The notes beneath the pieces were generated by a model. That model ran no database searches. It was given only the letters and a program-made list of their open reading frames with translations, and was not told where the DNA came from. Positions 21,062-31,571 of a DNA stretch of 64,000 nt are shown here, piece after piece; the first letter of the stretch is position 1; every line of letters begins with the position of its first letter. This DNA is from Coenobita brevimanus. Lineage: Eukaryota; Arthropoda; Malacostraca; Decapoda; Coenobitidae. The stretch covers positions 7,177,001 to 7,241,000 of the forward strand of contig CM064713.1 of assembly GCA_032717465.1 (NCBI GenBank), in the 5' to 3' direction. The translations under genes and the position numbers were made by a program.

Positions 21062-22054
21062 CCCCTTAAACGCGGCCGTGAATAGTCGAGTCCCCCTGAG
21101 TGGCGGGGTTGTATCGCGGTCTGAGTACCTGTAGGAAAATATTCGCCAAAAATCAGAGATTAACCCTAGAACATTATACTTGGTATGGCACATAGTACTT
21201 ACATTCAGCTTTCTCCAGAGACAGGTGTTGAGCCTTCGTGGACTACCCAAGGACTTGTGGAGACTTGCAACGTTGGGTAACCAAATCTTCACTTTCACAC
21301 CTCCAGCAACCCGGTTTCCCCTCTACCACAGCCTCATTCTGTCATAGTAAACTTTATACTACAACGTAAAGGTAGTTTGGAATCTATATTTGTATAATAA
21401 GCACTGAAAATAAGGCTAAAATCAACGGAGCGTACGGCCGACATGCACCGCGGCGGCGGTCTTCCCGTCACTCAATAAACATTTCCATTTTCACAGCTAA
21501 AAACATGTATACTACATTATTTTCAATCATATTCCTTCCCAAAAGATCACCACGGTGCGCTTTTTATTCTGCCTTACGCCCGCCACTTTATTCTCGTTCC
21601 TGTTGGTCGCTTCCACTGACTCGGAAGAGCTAGAACTCGCCATAATGTCACTTTGAAAGCCTGCGGTAAACTGACCCTAAACAGGGGCAAACCGTGAGAA
21701 AAAAAGCTAGTGTTACAACTGGAGAAACAAGCGTTTCCTATTAGCATAAACTGCTTGTGAGAGGAGAGTGCAGATTTACAGTTCTGAGCACTCAGAGCGC
21801 TGCCATGTATCACACCCAGGCTGGCCGGGCCGTGGGGGGGGGGAGGGAACTCGATACTTGGCAACAACTGAGGTCAGTAGTACAAAGGTAAAGTATGCTA
21901 ATTGTAGCTAAAGGGCGTTGGTACTGATAGACAATACCAGCTGGAGCCTGCTTGCCCGTGGTTATTCAAAATTTACTAGAATCGCAAATGCGACGATCCG
22001 CTGTTATGTCTTTTTTGCCAAGCGTCGCAAACGAGACGATCCGTGTTTAAGGGG
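21062..22054. mobile_element. piggyBac-type non-autonomous element 1 (993 bp)
   Basis: Flanked by TTAA on both sides (21058-21061 and 22055-22058), the hallmark of piggyBac. The ends are inverted repeats CCCCTTAAACGCGG and, on the complement of the right end, CCCCTTAAACACGG. The left arm has a single TTAA at the mirrored place (8605-8608), so the insertion is specific to this arm. No transposase frame is present. It is nearly identical in length and sequence to 28705-29695 and shares the ATATTCGCCAAAAATCA and TTCAGCTTTCTCC blocks with it. Confidence 0.93.
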
Positions 22055-22058
22055 TTAA

Positions 22059-22724
22059 GAAGTCTCTCATCCACTCCAGGAGGCTTCCTTTCAGTCCTTC
22101 TATGTGCTCCAGTTTCCACATAAGTCGCTTGTGGGGTACCTTGTCAAAGGCTTTCTCCAAATCTAAATACACACAATCCACCCAGCTGTCTCTCTCCTGT
22201 AGCATGTCAATCGCTCTTGAGTAAAAGCTCAACAAGTTGGAAACGCGCGACCTTCCACTTCTGAATCCAAACTGACTTTCAGCCAAAATGTTCATCTCCT
22301 CCAGATATTTTATCCATCTGTCTTTCAGAATTCTTGTGCACAATTTTGCGACCAAGTTGGTCAGGGACACTGGTCTATAATTCAGGGGTTCTTCCTTGTT
22401 TCCTCTCTTATAAATTGGTACCACATTGGCCCTCTTACATTCCCGAGACACTTTCCCTTTTTGCAGTGAACTCACTGACCATGAATCTTACCCGCCAGTT
22501 GTTCTCTACATTCTTTCAGTACTCAAGTGGAGATTCCATGTGGTCCTGGGGCTTTCCATACATTTTGAGTTTCCAGTAATTTATACACTTCCTGCACTTC
22601 CACATTTATATCTTTTATCACTATATTTCTAGTCACTCCCTCCCCCTCTACAAAATCCATTTCTTTACTGAAAACGAATTGGAAACATTTGTTCATTATT
22701 TCAGATTACATTGCTGCATCTTTA

Positions 22725-22726
<2 letters not shown>
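22059..22726 (-). pseudogene. LINE-A copy 2', linker and first half of RT (right arm)
   Basis: Mirror of 7937-8713. The minus strand encodes ANVVPIYKRGNKEEPLNYRP, KYLEEMNILAESQFGFRSGR, VYLDLEKAFDKVPHKRLMWK and GSLLEWMRDFL, after which the frame is cut by the piggyBac-type element. The TGA of the left arm (8534) is an open CGA here, so some lesions postdate the duplication. Confidence 0.85.
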
Positions 22727-22758
<32 letters not shown>

Positions 22759-23131
22759 ACCTAGTTGCAGAGTTTTGCTGATGTCTGTGAGTGTCATGCC
22801 TTGGGAGTAAATGTTGAGAAGAGTAAAGTGATGGTTATTGAGAGAGAAGGTGACTCCCAGTGCGTTGTTACAGTTAACAGAGAGAGACTGAAATTGGTGA
22901 GAGAGTTAAAATACCTGGGTACAGTGATAGAAAAGAGAGGAAAATGTGCAAAAATAGTTGAAAGCAGAGTGACACAAGGAAGAAAACTAGCTGGTACAAT
23001 GAAGACCTTGATAAGAAACAGAGGCTTGAATGTTGCAGCTGCACGAGGCTTATATGAAGGAGTGTTAGTGCCTACTTTAACATATGGATGTGAGACTATG
23101 GTGTGGCATGAAAAAGAAAAGTCAAGAGTAA

Positions 23132-23852
23132 AGTGGGCAATACATGCACAGGCGACCCCGCTCGGTGGCCTGAAGAGGCCGGCCTCAACAAACAATGCTG
23201 TGCCCACACACGATTCAGCATGCCTCACGTCTCAGCTCAGTTGCAAGCGAAACGCCGTGGTGTGAGGGTGGCCATGGACGCTCCACTGTCCACAGATGAC
23301 CTGGAGCTGTATGCTATTGGTGCTGCTGCCACAGCCTATATTGCAAATAATAGAAAGAGGAGGAAAAAACAGACTGAATGGGCAAAAGATTGGTTGATGA
23401 GGAGTAAATTGTCCCATCTGACTGTTGAAAGAATTGCGGTGCGAGAAAATTACTGGTTTAATTACTTGAGGATGGACGATGATTCCTACCTGCAGCTGTT
23501 GTCAATGGTTTCCTCAATAATAAGGAAGAAGGATACCTGTATGAGGAGTGTTATTTCGCCCCTTGAAAGACTGACAGCCACACTGAGGTTCATTGCCACA
23601 GGTTGCTCGTAAAAGGATTTAAAAGTCTCCTGCACAACTGATACAAGACTGATGCCTGACGGCCTGCGGTACCCCACACACACTCAGTTTGTCTGGATCT
23701 GACCGGAGCCTGACCACGAAAATCTGTCCGCGACAGATCCCACGACGACTGTTGAGGCCGCCTGATCCCTACCCAAACATGCCCAGGTTTGCCTGAACAG
23801 GCCGACCTCTTCAGGCCACCAGACGGGCTCGCTTGTGCGTGTATGGCCCGCT
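23132..23852 (+). mobile_element. PIF/Harbinger-like element, right-arm copy (721 bp)
   Basis: Flanked by TAA at 23129-23131 and 23853-23855. It is 38 bp longer than the left-arm copy, mainly because of CCTACCCAAACATGCCC-type sequence near 23765-23800 next to its right end. That difference explains the step in the arm-pairing sum from 30663 to 30703. Confidence 0.88.
23229..23612 (+). pseudogene. Harbinger transposase N-terminal fragment (right arm)
   Basis: One frame carries RKRRKKQTEWAKDWLMRSKL, NYWFNYLRMDDDSYLQLL, KKDTCMRSVISPLERLTAT and RFIATGCS, then a TAA where the left arm has TCC/TAT (CSYEDL). The following FKVSCTTDTRLMPDG-like sequence can still be read in frame past the stop. The catalytic DDE domain is not encoded within the element. 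Confidence 0.8.
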
Positions 23853-24457
23853 TAAGAGCAGTGGAGATGGGGCTGCTGAGGAATGTATGTGGAGTACAGA
23901 GCATGAGTAGGATACGAAACAATGTGATTTGTGAAAGATGTGGAGTGAGGAAGTCAGCGGACACCATAATCGAAGAGTGTACTGAGATGGTATGGTCATG
24001 TGGAGAGAATGGATAACAACAGAGTGGTGAAAAAGGTATATCTGAGTGAATCTGAAGGAGGGAGGAGGCAAGGTAGGCCAAGGAGGAGGTGGAGAGATAT
24101 GGTGAATGAGTGTATGAGGAACTGAGGTTTGGAAGTCAGTGAGGCTAGGGAACTGACAAGAGATCGAGCTGGTTGGATGAATGTTGTGAGAAGTGCATGA
24201 TTAGGCATTTGGCACTCCTTTTTATCTTTGGCAGGGTCCAGACTGACTCAGTCGGATACGTTTATGTGAAACTGCAGAACGTGGTGAATGTTTTTGATGT
24301 ATCCGATAGAGCCAGGAATCCGGGGGCTTGAATGATGAGTGAATGGAGGCATGGCCCATTGGATTGGGGAAATTTGGGCTGTCTTTACGTTGCTACTCCT
24401 CACTCTGCCCTAGGGTGGGAAAGGAGGTCCGGATGATAATGATGATGTGTTTACCTA

Positions 24458-24852
24458 GTTGTGATTTACAGGATATTAGCTACACTCATGGGGTTCCACC
24501 TCCATTTCTCAAGTTAATTTTGCATTGAACTCGTTTAAATTTTTAGACTCCACCTCCATTTCTCAAGTTAATTTTGCATTGAACTCGTTTAAATTTTTAG
24601 ACTGGATGATCTCTGTCCATGCTGTTCCACAGGTCAGTCATCTACAGTATATGGAAATCTATATTTCTTGATATCCATGAAGCAACTTGGCTTTTTCAGT
24701 TTCATTCCGTGTCCTTTTGCTACTCTCCCATCCCATACAAACAAATCTTCTCTGTCAATTTTTTCTACTCCCATCATGGCCCTTAATACTGCATGTCATT
24801 CCCCTCTCTCCTTTCTTCTAAGGTAGGCAGATCTAGCTTTTCTAGTCTTTCC
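24458..24852 (-). mobile_element. LINE-A copy 1', 3' end only (right arm)
   Basis: Mirror of 5896-6241: the C-terminal codons and 3' UTR of LINE-A copy 1 on the minus strand. A 54-bp unit beginning TCCACCTCCATTTCTCAAG is duplicated in tandem at about 24495-24602 and is single in the left arm. Homology to the left arm stops at about 24852, which is the outer end of the inverted duplication. Confidence 0.85.
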
Positions 24853-24861
24853 GTAGGGTAC

Positions 24862-25010
24862 ATGTGTGGGTTGGTTATATGGTTACCACCCATAAATAGC
24901 TTATAGGATACCATTAGGCTTATAACTCAATGTAAAGCCACCTGAAATGAAAAGAGGAGTAATAAAACGGGACAGGAAAGATGGGAGAAATATGAAGATA
25001 GGAGGGGCAG
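24862..25010 (+). repeat. Dispersed repeat X, copy 1
   Basis: Begins GTGGGTTGGTTATATGG and includes CCATTAGGCTTATAACTC, CAATGTAAAGCCACCTGAAA and GGGACAGGAAAGATGGGAG. The same order of blocks is found at 57770-57925 and, more diverged, at 32467-32580. No coding frame or polymerase III promoter was recognised, so its class is unknown. Confidence 0.7.
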
Positions 25011-25447
25011 ACACAGAAAAAGAATGATAAAGGTTTAAGAAAAAGTTGGCAACACTACATCAAGTGAGTGGATGATAGTTGCTGCCACTAACCACAAAAA
25101 TTTCCCACTGTTTATTTACTCCAGATAAGGTCCATCAATATGAAGCAATAATACTGCTGTTTCTGCATCTTGGGTCACTGAAGTTAATAATCCTTACTGA
25201 TGTGTTGATCATGGGATTCTGATACCTTTCACCGAGATGTCAGTATGAAGATAGCTAGTAATATAATGTTTTTATTCCTCAACTGTTTGCTTCCAGGGTA
25301 ATTAGGAAAATACTGCTACAAGTCAGGTTTTAACATAGGTCATCAATACTAAACGTTATCATATAACAACAGACAAGATGGCACGACAGAATAATGAATA
25401 AAGCTAATGAAAGCGAGGAAAAGGAGTAATCAGAATGAAGAAGGAAT

Positions 25448-25448
<1 letters not shown>

Positions 25449-25490
<42 letters not shown>
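25449..25490. repeat. (GA)n microsatellite
   Basis: About 21 GA units in an otherwise gene-free stretch (25010-25550). Confidence 0.95.
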
Positions 25491-25492
<2 letters not shown>

Positions 25493-25929
25493 ACAATGAT
25501 GGTTAATATCGCAAAGATCTAGTCCATGCCAAGGATATTTTGTATTTGCTTGGGAATCCACATCCAATTTACAATCACTCTAGTGTGAGTAAGATCCTAT
25601 CAAGGCTTATTTTAAACTGCTCTACTGTAGTACTATTAACAAATTTCCCAGGGAGTCTGTTCCGCGTGGAGCATATCATGTGCGTGAAAAACAAAAATAG
25701 ATGCAATGATATCTAGAGCTGGTGATGGTACTGTCAAAGCGTAGGAAAAGTGGCCATGAGCAGCTTGCCACAAGGATGTGTGAAGTAACTCCATCTTGTG
25801 CAGTATTTGTGATAAATGGGTGCATAAGAGATGTTGCGGTATTAAAGGCAGACTGCAAGATAATGCTGATTTTATGTGTGCAGTGTTTCAGGGAGAGCAT
25901 ACAGAGACTGTCAAGCATGAAAGGACTGA

Positions 25930-26520
25930 TATTGCTGGTAAGTTTCTTGAGTGTGTGCTCTGTGGCTAGGGTAAGAAGTGGCTGTTGCCTCTCCTGATAC
26001 ACTGAGGGTCTCCCTCTGTGTTTAGAAAAAATATATGTGGCATGTGTTAGGAGCATAATACTGTATGGTTGTGAGGCATGGGAAGTAAAAGAAGAGGATA
26101 TTCACGGGCTCAAATGTACAGAAATTACAACAATTATATGGATAATTATGTAGTGCGTCCTTGAATGTGAGGCCTGGAGGGGGGGGGGGGACTAGGTTTA
26201 TGATTGAAGAACTGAGAGGAAGGATGGGACTCAAGTGCATTGGTGCTGTGATAAGGAAGCGCAGATTGAGATGATTTGGGCATGTGGAGAGGATGGAGGA
26301 TGACAACTGGGTGTGGCAAGTAAGAAGTGTGAATATAAGCGGTAGGGTTACGAGAGGCAGATTAAAAAAGACCTGGGACTAGGTCATTGTGTGACCTCTC
26401 AGGTCAGGAACTGAATAAGGAGACTGCCAGAGATCTAGCAGCGTGGAAAGCCGCCATGAGGTGACCAAGGTTGATGGATGCATGCATGTTGGAGCCTTTA
26501 AAATGCGATACGATACAAAA
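25930..26520 (+). pseudogene. RTE-like LINE C-terminal remnant
   Basis: The plus strand can be read as LCLEKIYVACVRSIILYGCE, AWEVKEEDIHGLK, LRGRMGLKCIGAVIRKRRLR, FGHVERMEDDNWV, VTRGRLKKTWD, the tail of an RTE-like or Nimbus-like ORF2, with several stops. A 12-base G run is at 26180-26191. The 3' end (26419-26513: GAGACTGCCAGAGATCTAG, GAGGTGACCAAGG, GTTGGAGCCTTT) is shared with the end of the Jockey-like fragment at 38127-38213. Confidence 0.65.
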
Positions 26521-26538
26521 TGTCGGTGTTAAATCTTT

Positions 26539-28660
26539 TCAATTCCTGCCTCCAACCATGGGTGGTTGCATTTTGAGACTAAACAACTTTCTATGCTCAA
26601 GACTGTCAAACTCATTCAGTATTTTAAATACTTCAATGAGCTGATCTCGCTGTCTATGAGCCATCACGCAATCCTGATAACTCAGTCTTCTGATGGATGG
26701 AATTAGTTTTATACCTCTTGCTTGAACTCTTCCAAGCTGATCTATCTCTTCAGTATAGGTAACCAGAACCACACAGCGTACTCCACAAGCTGCCGTATTA
26801 TTAAGGAGTTCCAGAGTGTAAGAACACTCAATTACTGTAACAAAACTGTCACTAGATGTAGCCCAGGAACTTCTAGGTCTTTTTCTCTACTTTGATGCAA
26901 TGTTAGGAAAACTTTAAGCCACTGATGATTAATACACCTCAGTCCTTTTCCAAGTCCGTCACTCTCAGAGTTCTCCCCAAAAGTGAATACTGTAGTCTAA
27001 CCTGGGATTTGCATGGCCAATATCCATCACCTTGCATTTCTCCCGGTTACATGGCATTTGCCATGTCTCAGACCATTCCCCTAGTTTAGACAAGTCTGCC
27101 TGGAGTTTTTCAATCCCTTCAAGACCACTCACATTTTCTCCAAGATTAATGTTATCTGCAAACTTTGAGATCACGCTTAACAGGCCTACTTCTATATCAC
27201 CGATATAAATGATGAACAGGAGTTGACCAAGGACTGACACTTGTGGAATTCCAGAAGTGACTGAAGGCCAATCAGTAGAAATTCTGTTGATCACTTTTCA
27301 TTTATTCCTATCCATTAACCTTATTTCTATCCAGAATGTAACCTCCCCATTAATACTGAGTGCATGCACTTTTGACATTTGTCTGAGGTGACACACTTTG
27401 TCGATTACCTTTTGAAAGTCCAAGTAAAGGATGTCTACTGCTTTATTCCTGTCGTTTTCACTCAACATTTTGTGGAAAAATTCAAGCTAATTAGTCAGTC
27501 ATGATCTATGTCATCTGAACCCATGCTGAGAGTCCATAAATGGGTGGTGATTATCCAGGTGTTTTGGCTATCCTGTAGACAATCACTCCTTCTAACCAGA
27601 GTTGTGGAGTCAGTGATAATAATTCCTGACTCCGGCTCCAACTCCAGAAATTTTACTACTACGACTCCGTATTTGACTCCGACCTATGTATATAATGTAT
27701 TAATAATACGGCACGTGGACATGATGTGGGTAAATGAATAATATTCATGAATCTTGATAGATATAATTCTTAAATCTTTATTTTAAATTTTCTACTTATA
27801 GTGCTTACGTAATACCAAATAAGCCGTTATACATGGTTGCAAATTAATTGAATAAAGTAATGAAAAGATATGACTGATACCATTTCACAACCAAAAAGGT
27901 TGGAGTCTGAGGTGTGGAAAATTTTACAGACTTCGACCAAAAACAGACGACTCAACGACTCCGACTTCACAACCCTGCTTCAAACAGTATTACTATGATA
28001 GAGGTCAGGCTAACTGGACAGTAAATCTCAAGACATACCTGACTTCTACACTTAAACACAGCAGTCATATCTACTAGCTTCTACTCTTCTGGTACTTCCT
28101 GTTTCCCGCGACTTGGGGAAGATTTCTGCAAGGAGCTACCTGGTCATGCACCTCTTTAAGAACTCTTGGAACAATTTTATTTGGACCAGGAAACTTGTAA
28201 ATATATAGCTTGTCAATTTTTCTTGCCACCTCACCAGACAATGATGGAATCTTCACTCTCATGGGCCAGTGCTGGTCTTGCCATGAGTATCTTCTTACAT
28301 AAAGACCAAAACAAAATAGTTAGCTGTTTACTGCATTGGCCACATTCAAACCTGAGACTAGCATTACACTTGACAGATTCTTAACTGATGCAACACTACC
28401 TTTGAAAGGCTTCCTACTTTTAATATGGCTGAAGAACTCTTTAGGGCTCTCTTTCCATCAAGATGCCACCCCAAACTTCTTAATTTCTTAGTCAACTTTA
28501 TCACAGATTTCAGTCTCCTGCATACAGTCTTGAAGGAGTCCAGATCATTCTGATCCTGGCTGCTTTTGGCCCTCTTGTATGTAGCCCTTCTCTCACTTAC
28601 TGCAGAGGCTATTACATTACTAAACCATTTTGGCTGAAATGATCTTTGCTTTGTAGACTC
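26539..28660 (-). pseudogene. CR1-like reverse transcriptase, multiply interrupted
   Basis: Pieces in order on the minus strand: FGVASW..KESPKEFFSHIK (about 28430-28500), LSGEVARKIDKLYIYKFPGP with NKIVPRVLKEV (28100-28262), the hAT-type MITE, DKVCHLRQMSKVHALS-like sequence near 27390, WPSVTSGIPQVSVLGQLLF and SVISKFADNINLG (26965-27294, where ADN replaces the expected ADD), WSETWQMPCNREKCKVM, and VQARGIKLIPSIRRLSYQD (26539-26772). The mutated active site shows it has been dead for long. Confidence 0.75.
27597..27977. mobile_element. hAT-type MITE, 381 bp
   Basis: The ends are CAGAGTTGTGGAGTC and, on the complement of the right end, CAGGGTTGTGAAGTCGGAG. The flanking 8-bp duplications are CTTCTAAC (27589-27596) and CTTCAAAC (27978-27985), with one mismatch. 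Subterminal repeats of GACTCCG/CGGAGTC units (CTGACTCCGGCTCCAACTCC) are seen on both sides. The core is AT-rich and non-coding. Confidence 0.88.
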
Positions 28661-28704
28661 TGAGGGTATGAATCCAGACCGTCATTCTGAAAACTGCTTT
28701 TTAA

Positions 28705-29695
28705 CCCCTAAAATGCGGGTGTTTACAGTCGATCCCCCCCGAGTGGCAGGGTTGTATCGCGGTCTGAGTACCTGTAGGAAAATATTCGCCAAAAATCAGA
28801 GATTAACCCTAGAACATTATACTTGGTATGGCAGATAGTACTTACATTCAGCTTTCTCCAGAGACAGGTGTTGAGCCTTCGTGGACTACCCAAGGACTTG
28901 TGGAGACTTGCAAAGTTGGGTAACCAAATTTTCACTTTCACACCTCCAGCAACCCGGTTTCCCCTCTACCACAGCCTCATTCTGTCACAGTAACCTTTAT
29001 ACTACAACGTAAAGGTAGTTAGGAATCCGTATTTGTACAATAAGCACTGAAAATAAGGCTAAAATCAATGGAGCGTACGGCCGACATGCACTGTGGCGGC
29101 GGTCTTCCCGTCACTCAACAAACATTTCCATTTTCACAGCTAAAAACATGTATACTACATTATTTTCAATCATATTACTTCCCAAAAGATCACCACGGCG
29201 CTATTTTTATTCTGCCTTACGTCCGCCACTTTATTCTCGTTCCTGTCGGCCGCTTGCACTGACTGGGAAGAGCTAGAACTCGCCATAATCTCACTTTGAA
29301 AGCCTGCAGTAAACTGATGCTAAACAGAGGCAAAAGCTAGTGTTACAACTGGGGAAACAAGCGTTTCCTAGTAGCATAAACTGCTTGTGAGAGGAGATCG
29401 CAGATTTACAGTTCTGAGCGCTCAGAGCGCTGCCATGTATCACAGCCAGGCTGGCCGGGCCGTGGTGGTGGGGGGGGTACGGGGGGAAAACGCGATATTT
29501 GGCAACAACTGAGGTCAGTAGTACAAAGGTAAAGTATGCTAGTTGTAGCTAGAGGGTGGTGGTACTGATAGACAATACCAGCTGGAGCCTGCTTGCCCGC
29601 GGTTATTCAAAATTTACTAAAATCGCAAACGCGACGACCTGCCGTCCTGCCCTTATGGCCGAGCGTCGCAAACGCGACGATCCGCGTTTTAGGGG
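28705..29695. mobile_element. piggyBac-type non-autonomous element 2 (991 bp)
   Basis: TTAA flanks at 28701-28704 and 29696-29699. The ends CCCCTAAAATGCGG and, on the complement, CCCCTAAAACGCGG are inverted repeats. The sequence is closely similar over its length to 21062-22054, including the ATATTCGCCAAAAATCA block and a near-terminal TCGCAAACGCGACGA palindrome-like motif. It lies inside the CR1-like LINE. No transposase. Confidence 0.93.
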
Positions 29696-29719
29696 TTAAA
29701 TATGATACATTACATTTAC

Positions 29720-30480
29720 ATTACTGCTCTCTAGCCCAACAATCATGATACTGTCTCTAAAACCTTTTTAAGCCAGCTCAATGGAAGTCCTTGAACCAGA
29801 GAATTACCAATCAGAAAGCCCTTGGTTTCCTTGGCATCCACCATACAGATAATGCTTGTTAATTTGTTATCTTTCTTAGCCTTCAATGCCTGTTGCTTCT
29901 GAGACTTTTGGCTTTTAACATTTTGCACTCCGTCATTCAGGTTCTCTTCTGCCTCTAATGGTGTCTGTCTTGGGACAGATTCATTTGCTACCAATGTGAG
30001 GGCACTGAATCTGTTTGAGACACTAAATCCATCATTAAGCTTCTTGAGCTGGGTGTGTCCCCTTCGTCTGCCTACTGTTTTCCGGCTTTCAAAGCCAGTA
30101 TCATCTTCAACTGCACCCAGTGCAGTACTGTGCTCTCACTAATACTGGCAACTTGTTGAGAACTTGCTGCCTCACCTCCTATTACAGTGGTGGGTGGGGA
30201 TCTGATCTACTTCACGGTCTGGTTTACAGTCTCAAGACCTCTGATTTCATCCTTTAGACTGTCAATCTCCTTCTGACCTTCAGCAATTTCCTTTCTTAGG
30301 TTCCTGATTTCTTTATCTTGACTTTTTTAGTCAGTTCTCTATCTCTCTTGCCTCCTTTGAACACTTTTCCTCATTCTCACAAACGAGACTGATGTTGTCA
30401 AAATGGATTTTGGCGTATGCTCTTTCTGCGAAGTCAATACACAACTTTTCTTCATTCCATCCCAGAAAGCAGCTTTTAGT
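29720..30480 (-). pseudogene. CR1-like ORF1 remnant with coiled coil
   Basis: The minus strand reads CPETKSCFLGWNEEKLCIDF, AERAYAKIHFDNISLVCENE, then a heptad-rich KSQDKEIRNLRKEIAEGQKE and IDSLKDEIRGLETVNQTVK coiled coil, then a basic segment (29743-29994: KSQKSQKQQALKAKKDNKLT, then MVDAKETKGFLIGNSLVQG). Stops occur in every frame. Its position just upstream of the CR1-like RT on the same strand fits ORF1. A host gene fragment cannot be excluded. Confidence 0.5.
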
Positions 30481-30539
30481 TTCTGGACACCAGTAAGTTT
30501 GCTGCTTCTGAACTATTAAGTTTTAATTTTTCAAGGTAA

Positions 30540-31560
30540 TGGTATTGGTTTGTTTAAAAAAGAAAAAGTGTGAGACCAATATAGTTAATAATTCATGAAA
30601 AGATAAGGGATGGGGGGTTGGTGAATTTTTCCCATGCCATCTGCATCTGCCTGTCTGTCAGTGGTCTTCATCATGTTCAGTACCCTGTCTTTGATGGCCT
30701 GTCACACTGACCACAGGCCTCCCCAGGGATGGATGATCCAAAACATGCCGCAGCTCCCAAGGAAGCAACACAAAAGATACTATAACTGATTTCCCATCAG
30801 GAGTAAAAGCATGAGTGAGGTTCCTACTAAGTTTTCAATCCACCTTCAAAGACCAGACTCTTGGAATCTACTGGTTAAGAAATACCACTTGACCCAGAAG
30901 ACAAACATGGGAAATTCGGCTGGCCTGGCCTCCAACATGGTAATAGAGCTCTCTCACCTAAGTGCAATCCAGTCAGAAGCACCAATAAACAGTCACAATG
31001 GCTGGTCAAGCATTATCTGACACGAGTGGGCCACATTGGTCACTAAAGTCACACTCCATTTATCACTTCCCAGTCCACCTTGGACAACTCCAGTCCCCGT
31101 CTCTCATGAGCTGTGAGAGCTGTATAGCTTGTTTACTGAAGGGTCCAATACCTCTCTTCCCTAGCCTGAAGTAGCGGTAGGTTCCTTACTAGTAACCTCC
31201 TCCCCCTTTTAACGGAAAAAGGGAAGAGATCTTATTTCTACAACTAAAGTTAAAGTGAGAGAAGAAAGACTCAGATTCATAAGGACGCTGACCCCTAAAT
31301 GATGAACTAACTCCAACTCTCATATGATTGATGGGAGGGGGGGGGGGGAGACTGCAGCGAAAGATGGAGGGATAACAAGTTGGAGAAGGGACAGCAGTAG
31401 GGATGGGAGGAAAGGGTGGAGCAGAAGGACAGAAGGATGGATGGAGAAAAGAGACCAGAAGGGAAGTAGCACCAAGTGTATTGTATACTGTACAGTATAT
31501 TCATAAAGCATTTCACAGTGTATATTTATTTCATTCATCATTTCGGGTGCTTATTACCTG
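30540..31560. other. No gene recognised
   Basis: Intergenic or decayed repeat sequence. The longest open frames are under 110 codons and lack recognisable motifs. A G run (13 bases) is present at 31330-31342 with flanking purine-rich sequence. A pyrimidine tract and GT-AG pairs exist but no exon could be supported. Confidence 0.4.
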
Positions 31561-31571
31561 CAAATGGAATA

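Larger units (their letters stand above)
22768..24440 (+). mobile_element. LINE-C, right-arm copy
   Basis: Mirror of 6254-7890. The first coding block (22765-23128) reads CHALGVNVEKSKVMVIERE, FKYLG-type and YEGVLVPTLTYGCETMVWHE. The second (23856-24125) reads RAVEMGLLRNVCGVQSMSRI and is frameshifted at the RWYGHME position. The Harbinger element 23132-23852 lies between them. The 3' end is the GATAATGATGATG tail near 24434-24448. Confidence 0.8.
15525..24852. repeat. Right arm of the giant inverted duplication
   Basis: The reverse complement of 5896-11990, enlarged to ~9.3 kb by insertions found only here: LINE-B at 18670-20881 (with 8-bp TSD), a piggyBac-type element at 21062-22054 (with TTAA TSD) and a 54-bp tandem duplication near 24487-24600. 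The empty target sites are visible in the left arm near 8765 and 8607. Homology ends inside LINE-A copy 1 at left ~5896, right ~24852, where repeat X begins on the right. Confidence 0.92.
25550..30520 (-). mobile_element. CR1-like LINE, old and broken by three insertions
   Basis: Read on the minus strand, the element runs from an ORF1-like remnant (30480-29720) through an RT (28660-26540) to the C-terminus KRFNTDI (about 26530) and, after a foreign block at about 25800-26520, to RNRLPGKFVNSTTVEQFK and SLDRIL (about 25560-25660). Later insertions are the piggyBac-type element 28705-29695, the hAT-type MITE 27597-27977 and an RTE-like LINE tail at about 25930-26520. Many stops and frameshifts mark it as ancient. 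Confidence 0.65.

Noticed and set aside
30540..31260. Integrase-like reading (IHPWGGLW on the minus strand) suggesting a BEL/Pao or other LTR element
   Set aside because: Only a single short similarity in a region full of stops; no RT, protease or LTR is nearby.
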